DNA from: Pseudomonas poae
Lineage (GTDB): Bacteria > Pseudomonadota > Gammaproteobacteria > Pseudomonadales > Pseudomonadaceae
DNA: 64,000 nucleotides
Direction of reading: 5' to 3'
Assembly: GCF_001439785.1 (NCBI RefSeq)
Contig: NZ_JYLI01000002.1
Location: 1-64,000 of the forward strand
Numbering within the stretch: position 1 is the stretch's first letter; every line of letters begins with the position of its first letter. Position numbers and translations under genes: made by a program. The notes below the pieces were generated by a model. The model was not told where the DNA came from and made no database searches. It was given only the letters and a program-made list of their open reading frames with translations. Below, piece by piece: positions 25,976 through 36,155 of the stretch.

Positions 25976-27019
25976 ATGTCGGCCAAACAGAAGCCTGTTA
26001 ATACCCCGTTGCATTTGCTCCAACAACTGTCGGGCAGCCTGCTCGAACATCTGGAAAGCGCTTGTGCCCAGGCCTTGGCCGATGCAGAAAAACTGCTCGC
26101 CAAACTGGAAAAACAACGCGGCAAAGCGCAAGAAAAGCTGCACAAATCCCGCACCAAACTGCAAGACGCCGCCACTGCCGGCAAGTCCAAGGCGCAAGCC
26201 AAGGCCAAAGACGCAGTCAAAGAACTCGAGGACTTGCTGGACGCTCTCAAAGATCGCCAGGCTGAGACCCGCACCTACATTTCCCAACTGAAAAAAGACG
26301 CTCAGGAAAGCCTGAAACTGGCCCAGGGCGTTGGTCGTGTGAAAGAAGCCGTAGCCAAGGCCCTGGGTGCGCGTACGCCAGCCAAAGCGGTTGCAGCAAG
26401 CACGGCTAAAAAGCCTGCGAGCAAGGCTGTTGCAGCGAAGGCACCGGCTAAAACCGCTGCCAAGCCAGTTGCCAAAACCGCTGTTGCAAAACCAGCCGCC
26501 AAGCCAGCCGCCAAAACCGCTGCTGCCAAGCCAGTTGCCAAAACTGCTGCTGCAAAACCGGCCGCCAAGCCAGCCGCTAAAACCGCTGCTGCAAAACCGG
26601 TTGCCAAGCCAGCCGCTAAAACCGCTGCTGCCAAACCAGCCGCCAAGCCAGCCGCTAAAACCGCTGCTGCAAAACCGGTTGCCAAGCCAGCCGCTAAAAC
26701 TGCTGCTGCCAAACCAGCCGCCAAACCAGTTGCCAAAACCGCTGCTGCGAAACCAGCCGCCAAGCCTGCTGCTAAAACGGCTGCTGCGAAACCAGCCGCC
26801 AAGCCTGCTGCTAAAACGACTGCTGCGAAACCAGCTGCCAAGCCAGTTGCTAAAACGACTGCTGCCAAACCAGCCGCCAAGCCTGCCGCTGCAAAACCAG
26901 CACCGGCCAAGCCCGCTGCATCGGCCGCTACGTCAACAGCTTCCACCGCTCCAACCGCACCGGCCAGCAGCACCTCTGCACCGGTAGCGCCAAGCGCCAC
27001 GCCAACCAGCGCGTCCTAA
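25976..27019 (+). CDS. algP: AlgP, histone H1-like regulator with KPAA repeats
   Basis: A 347-residue protein. The N-terminal 115 residues are coiled-coil rich (LEHLESACAQALADAEKLL, LAKLEKQRGKAQEKLHKSRT). From about residue 130 to 320 it is almost only Lys, Pro, Ala and some Thr/Val, in AAKPAAKT-like units like the tail of histone H1. In P. aeruginosa AlgP (AlgR3) is linked to algD transcription and its repeats are prone to rearrangement. Expect DNA-binding by the basic tail. Start at 25976 follows AGGAGG. Confidence 0.95.
   Translation: MSAKQKPVNTPLHLLQQLSGSLLEHLESACAQALADAEKLLAKLEKQRGKAQEKLHKSRTKLQDAATAGKSKAQAKAKDAVKELEDLLDALKDRQAETRTYISQLKKDAQESLKLAQGVGRVKEAVAKALGARTPAKAVAASTAKKPASKAVAAKAPAKTAAKPVAKTAVAKPAAKPAAKTAAAKPVAKTAAAKPAAKPAAKTAAAKPVAKPAAKTAAAKPAAKPAAKTAAAKPVAKPAAKTAAAKPAAKPVAKTAAAKPAAKPAAKTAAAKPAAKPAAKTTAAKPAAKPVAKTTAAKPAAKPAAAKPAPAKPAASAATSTASTAPTAPASSTSAPVAPSATPTSAS
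26440..26910 (+). repeat. tandem repeat array inside algP
   Basis: Near-identical units of about 21-60 bases, built from GCCAAGCCAGCCGCTAAAAC-like segments and coding KPAAKTAAA, are repeated many times. The copies differ by a few synonymous or Ala/Val changes (GCC/GTT), so recombination and slippage are likely to change copy number. Confidence 0.85.
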
Positions 27020-27480
27020 GTGCTGGCAACCACCACGCGCAGTGTCTGTAGCGCGTTGTGGTCAAGGTTGGCGACTTCGGTCGCCAGGCCTTCCAGCCAT
27101 CCGTATTGACCCCTCGCCCCATCCTTCGGCCAGCCCTGCGCCAGTTGTTCCAGGCGCGTCAGCAGTGCTCGTTCCGCTTCCAATTCCAGCGCTTTGACCC
27201 CCGTGCGTAACGTCTCCAGTTGATCGTCCAGCTGCGCCAGGTCGCGCCATTGAACACGTAGCTGTCGCAACGGCTCTACAACCTGTTGGCGCCACGGACG
27301 AGCAAGCTGCTGCAATGCCTCCAGACGTTCGGCCACCGGCGCCACACCGCGAGCTTCCAGCCACGCGCCACACAGCAACAGGCACACATCCGCGCCGCGC
27401 TCCTGCAAGTGCAGGCACGCGGCCTCGACGCCGGGGCGAGCGTAGGTCGAGAGGGCAAAGCTCCACAGGTCAGCGCACAT
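27016..27480 (-). CDS. TIGR02444 family protein
   Basis: A 154-residue conserved pseudomonad/gammaproteobacterial protein: MCADLWSFALSTYARPGVEA, CLHLQERGADVCLLLCGAWL, then a helical C-terminus. Function unknown. The ATG at 27480 is chosen; an in-frame TTG at 27504 is less likely. It overlaps the end of algP on the other strand by four bases and is divergent to the ABC-F gene. Confidence 0.75.
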   Translation of the reverse strand: MCADLWSFALSTYARPGVEAACLHLQERGADVCLLLCGAWLEARGVAPVAERLEALQQLARPWRQQVVEPLRQLRVQWRDLAQLDDQLETLRTGVKALELEAERALLTRLEQLAQGWPKDGARGQYGWLEGLATEVANLDHNALQTLRVVVAST

Positions 27481-27530
27481 ATTCACACCCAAGCCAGCGG
27501 CCAACGAAGCTGGTAGACTCCGCCGCCATT

Positions 27531-29441
27531 ATGATCCGACTTCAAAGCCTAACATTACAGCGTGGCCCGCAACGTCTTCTTGAAGACGCCGAGCTAACCC
27601 TGCACGCCGGTCACAAAGCCGGTCTGATCGGTGCCAATGGCGCCGGCAAATCCACGTTGTTCGCGCTGTTGCTCGGTGAGCTGACCCCGGATTCCGGGGA
27701 CTGCCTGCTGCCGGCCGACTGGCGCATCGCCCATATGCGCCAGGAGATCGACACCCTGGACCGCATTGCGATCGACTACGTGCTCGATGGCGACCTGCGT
27801 CTGCGCCAGGTGCAACACGACCTCGCCGAGGCCGAGAAAGCCCAGGACGGTGCCGCCCAGGCCCGCCTGCATTCGGAGCTCGACAGTGCCGATGGCTACA
27901 CCGCCGACGCCCGCGCGCGCAAAATGCTCGCCGGCCTGGGTTTTGCCAACGAACAGATGGACCGCCCGGTCGCCGACTTCTCCGGCGGCTGGCGCATGCG
28001 CCTGAACCTGGCCCAGGCGCTGATGTGCCCCTCCGACCTGTTGCTGCTCGATGAGCCGACCAACCACCTGGACCTCGATGCGATCCTGTGGCTGGAAGAC
28101 TTCCTCAAGAACTACCAGGGCACCTTGCTGCTGATTTCCCACGACCGGGATTTCCTTGACGCCGTGGTCGACAATATCGCCCACGTCGAACAGAAAAAAA
28201 TCACCCTCTACCGTGGCGGCTACACTGCGTTCGAACGCGCACGCGCCGAACGCCTGGCCCAGCAGCAACAGGCGTTCGAGAAGCAACAGGCGCAGCGTGC
28301 GCACATGGAAAGCTACATCGCAAGGTTCAAGGCCCAGGCCACCAAGGCGCGCCAGGCCCAGAGCCGGATCAAGGCCCTGGAGCGCATGGAGGAACTGTCG
28401 GCGGCCCACGTCGATTCGCCGTTCGACTTCGTGTTCCGCGAGTCGGTGAAAATCTCCAGCCCGCTGCTGGACCTCTCGGATGCACGCCTGGGTTATGGCG
28501 ACAAGACCATCCTGGAGAAGGTCCGGCTGCAGCTCACGCCGGGTGCCCGCATCGGTTTGCTTGGCCCCAACGGCGCGGGCAAGTCGACGCTGATCAAGAA
28601 CTTGTCAGGTGAGCTCTCGCCGCTGTCTGGCCGCCTCACCCGCGGCGAAAACACCGTGGTGGGCTACTTCGCCCAGCACCAGCTCGACTCGCTCGATGCG
28701 AAGGCCAGCCCGTTGCTGCACCTGCAGCGCCTGGCGCCGACCGAACGCGAACAGGTCCTGCGCGATTTCCTCGGCGGTTTCGACTTCCGTGGCGCGCGCA
28801 TCGATGAGCCAGTGCTGAACTTTTCCGGCGGCGAAAAGGCCCGCCTGGCCCTGGCCCTGATCGCCTGGGACCGGCCGAACCTGCTGCTGCTCGACGAACC
28901 GACCAACCACCTGGACCTGGAAATGCGCCTGGCGCTGACCATGGCGCTGCAGGAATTCAGCGGTGCGGTTCTGGTGGTGTCTCACGACCGCCACTTGCTC
29001 AAGAGCACCACCGATAACTTCCTGCTGGTGGCTGACGGCAAGGTCGAGGAGTTCGACGGCGACCTGGATGACTACGCACGCTGGCTGACCGATTACCGTC
29101 TGCGCAACGCGCCGGCCAGCAACACGCCGGTCAACCCGGACAAGACCGACAAGAAAGCCCAGCGCCAGGCCGCCGCCGCCTTGCGCCAGCAGTTGGCGCC
29201 GCACAAGCGCGAAGCCGACAAGCTGGAAGCCGAATTGGGCAAGGTGCACGAGCGTCTGGCCAGCATCGAAGCCAGCCTGGGTGACAGTGCCGTGTACGAG
29301 GCCGCACGCAAGGATGAGTTGCGCGACCTGTTGGCCGAGCAGGCCAGACTCAAGGTGCGTGAAGGCCAGTTGGAGGACGCCTGGATGGAAGCCCTCGAAC
29401 TGCTGGAATCCCTGCAAGCGGAGCTGGAGGCGCTGTCCTGA
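27531..29441 (+). CDS. ABC-F family ATPase (YheS-like)
   Basis: A 636-residue cytoplasmic protein with two ABC domains and no membrane part. Walker A sequences are GANGAGKST (about residues 34-42) and GPNGAGKST (about 345-353), with ABC signatures FSGGWRMRL and FSGGEKARL and Walker B LLLLDEPTNHLD twice. The linker (about 225-310, rich in Gln, Ala and Arg) is the P-site tRNA interaction motif of ABC-F factors, and the C-terminal coiled coil is long. Such proteins act on stalled ribosomes; YheS is the closest family name. Its stop overlaps the MscS start by one base. Confidence 0.92.
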   Translation: MIRLQSLTLQRGPQRLLEDAELTLHAGHKAGLIGANGAGKSTLFALLLGELTPDSGDCLLPADWRIAHMRQEIDTLDRIAIDYVLDGDLRLRQVQHDLAEAEKAQDGAAQARLHSELDSADGYTADARARKMLAGLGFANEQMDRPVADFSGGWRMRLNLAQALMCPSDLLLLDEPTNHLDLDAILWLEDFLKNYQGTLLLISHDRDFLDAVVDNIAHVEQKKITLYRGGYTAFERARAERLAQQQQAFEKQQAQRAHMESYIARFKAQATKARQAQSRIKALERMEELSAAHVDSPFDFVFRESVKISSPLLDLSDARLGYGDKTILEKVRLQLTPGARIGLLGPNGAGKSTLIKNLSGELSPLSGRLTRGENTVVGYFAQHQLDSLDAKASPLLHLQRLAPTEREQVLRDFLGGFDFRGARIDEPVLNFSGGEKARLALALIAWDRPNLLLLDEPTNHLDLEMRLALTMALQEFSGAVLVVSHDRHLLKSTTDNFLLVADGKVEEFDGDLDDYARWLTDYRLRNAPASNTPVNPDKTDKKAQRQAAAALRQQLAPHKREADKLEAELGKVHERLASIEASLGDSAVYEAARKDELRDLLAEQARLKVREGQLEDAWMEALELLESLQAELEALS

Positions 29442-30004
29442 TGGACGCGCTGCAACTGCCGCTGCCGGCGCAATGGGTGGCGCCGATCTGGATCGGTGTG
29501 CAAATTCTGCTCATCCTGCTGGCCGGCTATTTTGCCCAGCGCTTCGTCGCCAAGGGCCTGACTCGCCTGGGTGAGCGCTACCCGTTCCCGCCCCAATTGC
29601 TGATGCCCCTGCGCGGGGGGCTGCGCTGGCTGATCATGGGCAGCGCGCTGATCTTCGTGCTGGGCCGGCTGGGCGTGTCCGCCACCGTGCTGTGGACGGC
29701 GTTGTCAGGGTTCGTGGCCGTGGCGGCTGTGGCGTTCTTCGCCATGTGGTCGGTGCTGTCCAACCTGCTGTGCGCGATTTTGATCTTTACCGTCGGACCG
29801 TTTCGCCTGGGTGACATCGTCGAGCTGGTGGACACCGTCGACAAGCCCGGCGTGAAAGGCCGCGTGGTGGCGATCAACCTGCTTTACACCACGCTGGTCG
29901 AAGTGGAAGAGGCGGGCACCAACGGCGCCATCGTGCAAGTGCCCAACAGCCTGTTCTTCCAGCGCTCGGTGCGGCGCTGGCCCGGCAATATCTCGCCGCT
30001 GTAA
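29441..30004 (+). CDS. small mechanosensitive ion channel (MscS family)
   Basis: A 187-residue inner-membrane protein with three hydrophobic segments (about 15-33, 60-80, 85-120) and a short cytoplasmic beta domain. The pore helix and beta domain are seen in AVAFFAMWSVLSNLLCAIL and GPFRLGDIVELVD, followed by the VEVEEAGTNGAIVQVPNSLF pattern. It is shorter than E. coli MscS (286) because the C-terminal alpha/beta domain is absent. It is coupled to the ABC-F gene. Confidence 0.85.
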   Translation: MDALQLPLPAQWVAPIWIGVQILLILLAGYFAQRFVAKGLTRLGERYPFPPQLLMPLRGGLRWLIMGSALIFVLGRLGVSATVLWTALSGFVAVAAVAFFAMWSVLSNLLCAILIFTVGPFRLGDIVELVDTVDKPGVKGRVVAINLLYTTLVEVEEAGTNGAIVQVPNSLFFQRSVRRWPGNISPL

Positions 30005-30077
30005 AAAACTGATAGCCAGCCTTCATTCGGCGGAGTTAGCTTAAGGCCCAACAGCAAACTCTCCCTTGAGGTGTGCA

Positions 30078-30710
30078 ATGGCACTCGACACATGGCTGGC
30101 GTTTTTTCTCGCCAGTTGGATCATCTCCCTCTCCCCCGGCGCGGGCGCTATCGCCTCGATGTCCAGCGGCCTGCAATACGGTTTTGCGCGCGGCTACTGG
30201 AACGCCATTGGCCTGCAACTGGGCCTGGCGATGCAGATTGCCGTGGTGGCTGGGGGCCTGGGTGCCATTCTGGCGACGTCGTCCACCGCGTTCTATGCGA
30301 TCAAATGGTTTGGCGTGGCGTATCTCGTCTACCTCGCCATCAAACAATGGCGCGCCTTGCCCATGGACCTCACCGATGACGCCACTCCGCGCCAGATCGG
30401 CAAGCCGATGGCGATGATGTTTCGCGGGTTCCTGGTCAATGCGAGCAATCCCAAGGCGCTGGTGTTCATGCTGGCGGTGCTGCCGCAGTTCGTGAACCCT
30501 CACGCGCCTCTGGCCATCCAGTATCTGATCATTGGCGCGACCATGATCAGCGTCGACATGATCGTAATGGCCGGTTACACCGGGCTGGCCGCGAAAGTGC
30601 TGCGCCTGTTGCGCACGCCCACCCAGCAGAAACGTGTGAACCGCACGTTCGCCGGGCTGTTCGTGGGCGCGGCGGGCTTCCTCGCCAGCCTGCATCGCGC
30701 CACGGCATAA
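30078..30710 (+). CDS. LysE/RhtB family amino-acid exporter
   Basis: A 210-residue inner-membrane protein with about six helices. The family signature is near the N-terminus (SLSPGAGAIASMSSGLQYGF; typical GPG..., here SPGAG), and the middle carries FRGFLVNASNPKALVFMLAVLP. It should export an amino acid or derivative; the substrate is unknown. ATG at 30078 follows GAGG. Confidence 0.88.
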   Translation: MALDTWLAFFLASWIISLSPGAGAIASMSSGLQYGFARGYWNAIGLQLGLAMQIAVVAGGLGAILATSSTAFYAIKWFGVAYLVYLAIKQWRALPMDLTDDATPRQIGKPMAMMFRGFLVNASNPKALVFMLAVLPQFVNPHAPLAIQYLIIGATMISVDMIVMAGYTGLAAKVLRLLRTPTQQKRVNRTFAGLFVGAAGFLASLHRATA

Positions 30711-30733
30711 CGTGCACTAAACACAGATCAACC

Positions 30734-30761
30734 TGTGGGAGGGGGCAAAGCCCCTCCCACA
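30734..30761. repeat. single REP hairpin
   Basis: TGTGGGAGGGG and CCCCTCCCACA form an eleven-pair stem, the classic Pseudomonas REP. It lies between the exporter and the iron permease genes. Confidence 0.75.
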
Positions 30762-30851
30762 TGGGTTTGCGGCGGGTGCCAAATAAGCTTGAGTCCAATC
30801 GGTTAAAGCTGAACAATAGTGTTACTTCGTATTTCCCCCTGAGATTCATTC

Positions 30852-32720
30852 ATGACCGCCCCCTTCCGTTTTCTCGCCTGGCTGCTGTTGCCGGGGTTGA
30901 TGTCGTGCAGCCTGAATCTGCTGGCTGCCACCGCCGAAGGTGCCTCGCAAGCCTTGCATCTGCTGGACTACGTTAGCGCCGACTACCCATCGACCGTAGC
31001 GTCGGGTGAGGGGGTGGATTCAACGTCCTACCAGGCGCAGGTGGCGTCTATCAGCGCCTTGCAGGGTCTGGTCGCGCAGTTGCCGCAAAAGCCCGAACGC
31101 GCCGAATTGGTCACGGGCGTCGACCAGTTGCTGGCCGCTGTCAGCGCCCGTGCAGACGGCGCCACCGTCGCGCGCCAGGCCCGTCAATTAGGCGCCAGGC
31201 TGGCGGTGGCCTATGAAGTCAGCCAGGCACCGGCCATTACGCCGGACCCGGCGCGCGGCGCACCGCTCTACGCTCAGCATTGCTCGGTGTGCCACGGCGC
31301 GACCGGTGCCGGGGACGGCCCGGCCTCGCTGGGCATGGAGCCTGCGCCTGGCGACCTGCGCGACGCGGCGCGTTTCGATCGTCTGAGCCTCTACGCGATC
31401 TACAACACCCTCGGCCTGGGTATCGAAGGCACCGATATGCCGTCGTTCGCCGATCAGTTGGACGACCGTCAGCGTTGGGATCTGGCCACCTACCTCACGG
31501 GCTTCACCGCCGACCCGACCGCCGCCAAGAGCGGGCAGCCCTTCAACCTCGCCGACCTGGCCCGCCAGACGCCCAATGAGGTGCTGACCACCAGCGGCCC
31601 GGCCGCCGCCGCGACCTTCCGCGCCCAGCGTGCGCAGCCGCCACAGGTCGCCCGTGGCCCCGCGCAATTGCTTGAGTACACCGCCACCACGCTGGACAAG
31701 AGCATCGCCGCGTTCCGTAACGGTGACCACGAACAGGCCTACGACTTGTCCGTCGCGGCTTATCTGGAAGGCTTCGAGCTGGTGGAAAGCTCGCTGGACA
31801 ACGTCGACGCCAACGTGCGCAAGGACACCGAGAAAGCCCTGATGGCCTATCGGCAGTCGTTGCAGGACGGCCTGCCGGTTGAGCAAGTGCAGCAGCGCCT
31901 GGACGTGGCCAAAGGCAAGCTCGGCGAATCCGCCGGCCTGCTTGGCAGTGACGGCTTGAGCTGGTCGTTGAGCTATATCTCCGGCCTGTTGATTCTGCTG
32001 CGCGAAGGCCTGGAAGCGATTCTGGTGCTGGCGGCGATCCTCGCGTTCCTGCGCAATACCGGTCAGCAATCGGCGGTGCGCAGTGTCAACGTGGGCTGGG
32101 GCCTGGCGCTGGTGGCCGGCCTCGCCACCTGGGCATTGGCGGCGTACGTGATCGACGTCAGCGGTGCCCAGCGCGAACTGCTGGAAGGTTGCACGGCGCT
32201 GTTCGCCAGCGTGATGGTGCTGTGGCTCGGCGTGTGGATGCACAACCGCCGTCACGCAGCGGCCTGGCAGGACTACATCAAGAGCAGCCTGGTGGGCGGC
32301 GGCGGACGGTTCGGCTTTGCGCTGCTGGCGTTCTTCTCGGTATACCGCGAGCTGTTCGAGGTGATCCTGTTCTACGAAACCCTGTGGCTGCAGGCAGGCC
32401 CGGCCGGGCATAACGCGGTGCTGGCCGGTGGTGCCACGGCGCTGGTGTTGTTGGTGGGCCTGGCCTGGGTGATCCTGCGCGGTTCGGCCAAATTGCCGCT
32501 GGCGCTGTTTTTCGGCATCAACGCCGCATTGCTGTGCGCGCTGTCGGTGGTGTTCGCCGGGCATGGCGTCAAGGCGCTGCAGGAAGCCGGTGTATTCGGC
32601 ACACGGCCGGTGGCGTTCTTTGAGTTCGACTGGTTGGGGATTCACGCCGACGCGTATTCGTTGAGCGCGCAGGCGGTGGCTATCCTGGCGATTGTGGTGT
32701 TGTACCGTCGCAGCCGGTAA
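30852..32720 (+). CDS. cytochrome c/FTR1 family iron permease
   Basis: A 622-residue fusion. After a signal peptide (residues 1-26) comes a periplasmic part with one haem-c motif, HCSVCHG (Cys144, Cys147, His148) and a Met ligand candidate in GTDMPSF. The C-terminal part is an FTR1 permease with seven hydrophobic helices and the iron-binding REXXE motifs REGLE (about 384-388) and RELFE (about 497). It probably oxidises Fe(II) or passes its electron at the cytochrome and imports Fe(III). Unlike E. coli EfeUOB, no efeO/efeB is adjacent. Similar to PA5248 from memory. Confidence 0.85.
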   Translation: MTAPFRFLAWLLLPGLMSCSLNLLAATAEGASQALHLLDYVSADYPSTVASGEGVDSTSYQAQVASISALQGLVAQLPQKPERAELVTGVDQLLAAVSARADGATVARQARQLGARLAVAYEVSQAPAITPDPARGAPLYAQHCSVCHGATGAGDGPASLGMEPAPGDLRDAARFDRLSLYAIYNTLGLGIEGTDMPSFADQLDDRQRWDLATYLTGFTADPTAAKSGQPFNLADLARQTPNEVLTTSGPAAAATFRAQRAQPPQVARGPAQLLEYTATTLDKSIAAFRNGDHEQAYDLSVAAYLEGFELVESSLDNVDANVRKDTEKALMAYRQSLQDGLPVEQVQQRLDVAKGKLGESAGLLGSDGLSWSLSYISGLLILLREGLEAILVLAAILAFLRNTGQQSAVRSVNVGWGLALVAGLATWALAAYVIDVSGAQRELLEGCTALFASVMVLWLGVWMHNRRHAAAWQDYIKSSLVGGGGRFGFALLAFFSVYRELFEVILFYETLWLQAGPAGHNAVLAGGATALVLLVGLAWVILRGSAKLPLALFFGINAALLCALSVVFAGHGVKALQEAGVFGTRPVAFFEFDWLGIHADAYSLSAQAVAILAIVVLYRRSR

Positions 32721-33044
32721 AAAATGGGGGAGGCTCCGCCAGGTCTTCGGCTTGGCGCTGTCGCGCAGTAAACTGGAAGCTCTGTGGCAAGTAGACTTGT
32801 TGTGGCTAGTGGGCTTGCCCTAATGCCGTTCAGTTAAGCGCAGATTCCCTGTGGCGAGCAGGCTTGTTGTGGCGAGCGGGCTTGCCCCGCGCTGGGCTGC
32901 GCAGCAGCCCCAAAACCAGGCGCTGAGCCGTATCAGGTACACCACGTTCTGCTGGATTGGGCGCGCTTCGCACCCCAACGCGGGCAAGCCCGCTCGCCAC
33001 GGGAATGTGGCTGCCTGCACGTTATTTTGTGTTGGAGATGGTGT
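32721..33044. other. intergenic region with MITE-like repeat
   Basis: Holds MITE-like copy B and no gene that I can support. Confidence 0.6.
32812..33000 (+). repeat. MITE-like intergenic repeat, copy B
   Basis: Second copy of the element at 16472-16643. It ends in perfect 19-base inverted repeats: GTGGCGAGCGGGCTTGCCC near 32870 and GGGCAAGCCCGCTCGCCAC at 32982-33000. About 95 bases of conserved unique core lie between them, followed on the left by the TGCCGTTCAGTTAAGCGC tail. It looks like a non-autonomous element built from REP-type ends. Confidence 0.75.
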
Positions 33045-33500
33045 ATGCGCGTATGGATCGATGCCGACGCCTGCCCTCGGGCGGCCAAGGATCAAGTGGT
33101 GAAGTTTGCCCTCAAGCGCCAGTTCGAAGTGGTTTTGGTGGCCGGGCAGAGTCAGATCAAGCCAGGCTTTGCTTGCGTGAAGCTGGTCGTGGTGCCCAGC
33201 GGGCCGGATGCGGCGGACGACTACCTGGTGGAACACGCCGCGCCGGGCGAGTTGGTGATTTGCAGCGACGTGCCGCTGGCCGATCGTCTGGTGAAAAAGG
33301 GCGTCACGGCCCTTGACCCGCGTGGCAAGGAATTCAGCCCGGCCAACATGAGCGAACGGCTGGCGGTGCGCAACCTGTTCACCGACCTGCGCGAACAGGG
33401 TCAGATGGGCGGCGGGCCAGCGCCCCATAGCGATAAGGACAAGCAGGCGTTCGCCAATTCACTGGACCGTATCCTGACCCGATTGATGCGCCAGTCCTGA
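33045..33500 (+). CDS. DUF188 (YaiI/YqxD) family protein
   Basis: A 151-residue protein with the DUF188 pattern: MRVWIDADACPR at the N-terminus, SDVPLADRLVKKG and ALDPRGKEF. The acidic residues suggest a PIN-like nuclease fold, but activity is not known. ATG at 33045 (MRVWIDADA) is the natural start. The gene converges on elbB. Confidence 0.88.
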   Translation: MRVWIDADACPRAAKDQVVKFALKRQFEVVLVAGQSQIKPGFACVKLVVVPSGPDAADDYLVEHAAPGELVICSDVPLADRLVKKGVTALDPRGKEFSPANMSERLAVRNLFTDLREQGQMGGGPAPHSDKDKQAFANSLDRILTRLMRQS

Positions 33501-33503
33501 CCG

Positions 33504-34169
33504 TCAGTCGTTCTCGTGGGTCAGTTCCAGCACGCGATCCACCAGCTTGTTGATGCCCGAGGCCACTTCACTGATGTTCTTGCCGAGCATGTAGGCCGGT
33601 GTGCTTACCAGCTTGCGCGCGTTGTCCTCGACAATATCTTCCACCGCGCACTCCTGGTGCGTGGCGCCCATCTTGTCGAGGGCGGCGGCGGTGTCGGCGC
33701 ACGTGCCGATGGTGCAGATCACGCCCGGGCCGTAGATTTTCGCGGCGAGGGCTGGCGAGATACAGATCAGGCCCACCGGTTTGCCGGCTTCGGCAAAGGC
33801 TTCGGCCAGTGCCAGTACCTGCGGGTTGACGCTGCAAGCGGCGCCTTCCACGGCGAAATTCGACAGGTTCTTCGCTGCGCCAAAGCCGCCCGGCACGATC
33901 AGCGCATCGAAGTCGGCGGCGTTGGCCTTACCGATATCCTTGACCTCGCCACGGGCGATGCGCGCCGACTCCACCAGCACATTGCGCGACTCGGGCATCT
34001 CTTCGCCCGTGAGGTGATTGATCACGTGCAACTGCGCAATATCCGGAGCGAAGCATTGGACCTGAGCGCCGCGCTGATCCAGGCGCAGCAGGGTGATCAC
34101 GCTTTCCTGGACCTCTGCGCCGTCGTACACGCCACAGCCGGAAAGGATCACTGCAATTTTTTTGCTCAT
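33504..34169 (-). CDS. elbB: ElbB, isoprenoid biosynthesis glyoxalase (DJ-1/PfpI superfamily)
   Basis: A 221-residue DJ-1-like protein. E. coli ElbB (YhbL) has glyoxalase III activity and was tied to isoprenoid levels. The nucleophile Cys is in GLICISPAL, and VPGGFGAAKNLS and SGCGVYDGAEV are family motifs. The ATG at 34169 is chosen because AGGAG lies eight bases upstream; an in-frame ATG two codons earlier is too close to it. Biological role uncertain. Confidence 0.88.
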   Translation of the reverse strand: MSKKIAVILSGCGVYDGAEVQESVITLLRLDQRGAQVQCFAPDIAQLHVINHLTGEEMPESRNVLVESARIARGEVKDIGKANAADFDALIVPGGFGAAKNLSNFAVEGAACSVNPQVLALAEAFAEAGKPVGLICISPALAAKIYGPGVICTIGTCADTAAALDKMGATHQECAVEDIVEDNARKLVSTPAYMLGKNISEVASGINKLVDRVLELTHEND

Positions 34170-34273
34170 GGGCATTTCTCCTGGTTAGTGGCGTTGGGTG
34201 ACGATTGACGGGTAACCGGCACCCCCCGCACGGAACGCTCTCTAGATGGATCGCAACGGCGGCGGGGTGTTCA

Positions 34274-34915
34274 TTATTTGGACTCGGTTTGCTCGACAGG
34301 CGCTTCGATCGACGCGGTTTCGGCCGCCTCTCGGGCTTTGGCCTGGGCGCATTCTTCGCGGGCGATGCGCGCGTTCTTGAAGCGGCGTCGCAGCCACAGC
34401 ACAACGCCCAGCAGGAGCAGAGCGCCGAGCACCCACAGCTCGTATTTCTTCACACTGCCCAGCATGCCTTCGAGCACCGCGCCAAAGTGGTAAGCCGCAG
34501 CACCCAGCGCGGCAGCCCAGATCGCCGCGCCAATGCCGTTGAGGATCAGATAGCGCAGCGGCGGGTAGCCAGACAGGCCGATTGCCACGGGCATCACCGT
34601 GCGCAACCCGTAGACGAAGCGGAAGCTCAGCACCCAGATATCCGGGTGCCTGCGGATGTGCTCCAGCGCCTTGTCGCCCATCAATTGCCAGCGCGGCTTG
34701 CGCGCCAGCAATTTACGGCCGTGCTTGCGGCCCATGTAATACCAAAGCTGGTCACCGGCGTAGCTGCCGCAAAAGGCCACGACCACCACCAGTTTGATGT
34801 CCATGTATTCACGGAACGCCAGGAAGCCTGCGAGTACCAGAATGGTCTCACCTTCGAAGAACGTGCCGAGGAAGAGGGCAAAGTAGCCGAAGTCATGCAG
34901 AAATTGTTGAAGCAT
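34274..34915 (-). CDS. DedA family membrane protein
   Basis: A 213-residue inner-membrane protein of the DedA/VTT family, which flips or maintains undecaprenyl phosphate and phospholipids. Motifs: FEGETILVLAGF (acidic Glu of reentrant loop 1), AGDQLWYYMGRKHGR, and RFVYGLRTVMPVAIGLSGYP with the conserved Arg and Pro. The tail (about residues 180-213) is acidic and charged. Monocistronic, leftward, with a 208-base gap to hemB on the other strand. Confidence 0.9.
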   Translation of the reverse strand: MLQQFLHDFGYFALFLGTFFEGETILVLAGFLAFREYMDIKLVVVVAFCGSYAGDQLWYYMGRKHGRKLLARKPRWQLMGDKALEHIRRHPDIWVLSFRFVYGLRTVMPVAIGLSGYPPLRYLILNGIGAAIWAAALGAAAYHFGAVLEGMLGSVKKYELWVLGALLLLGVVLWLRRRFKNARIAREECAQAKAREAAETASIEAPVEQTESK

Positions 34916-35049
34916 GGTCTGGGTGCTGGCGAAATGAACGCGCAGCCTACGCCTTCACGAAGATTCATGAAAGTATCGAGATGTGTCACGAAGTGAACAA
35001 TTCCTACGTGAATGACGAATGTGCCTACAGGTCGCGTCGATAAGCACAA

Positions 35050-36137
<1,088 letters not shown>

Positions 36138-36155
36138 CCCTCACAGGAACACGCG

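Noticed and set aside
26302..27000. 232-codon Ala/Gly-rich frame antisense to algP
   Set aside because: The reverse of the KPAA repeats; low complexity and no start context.
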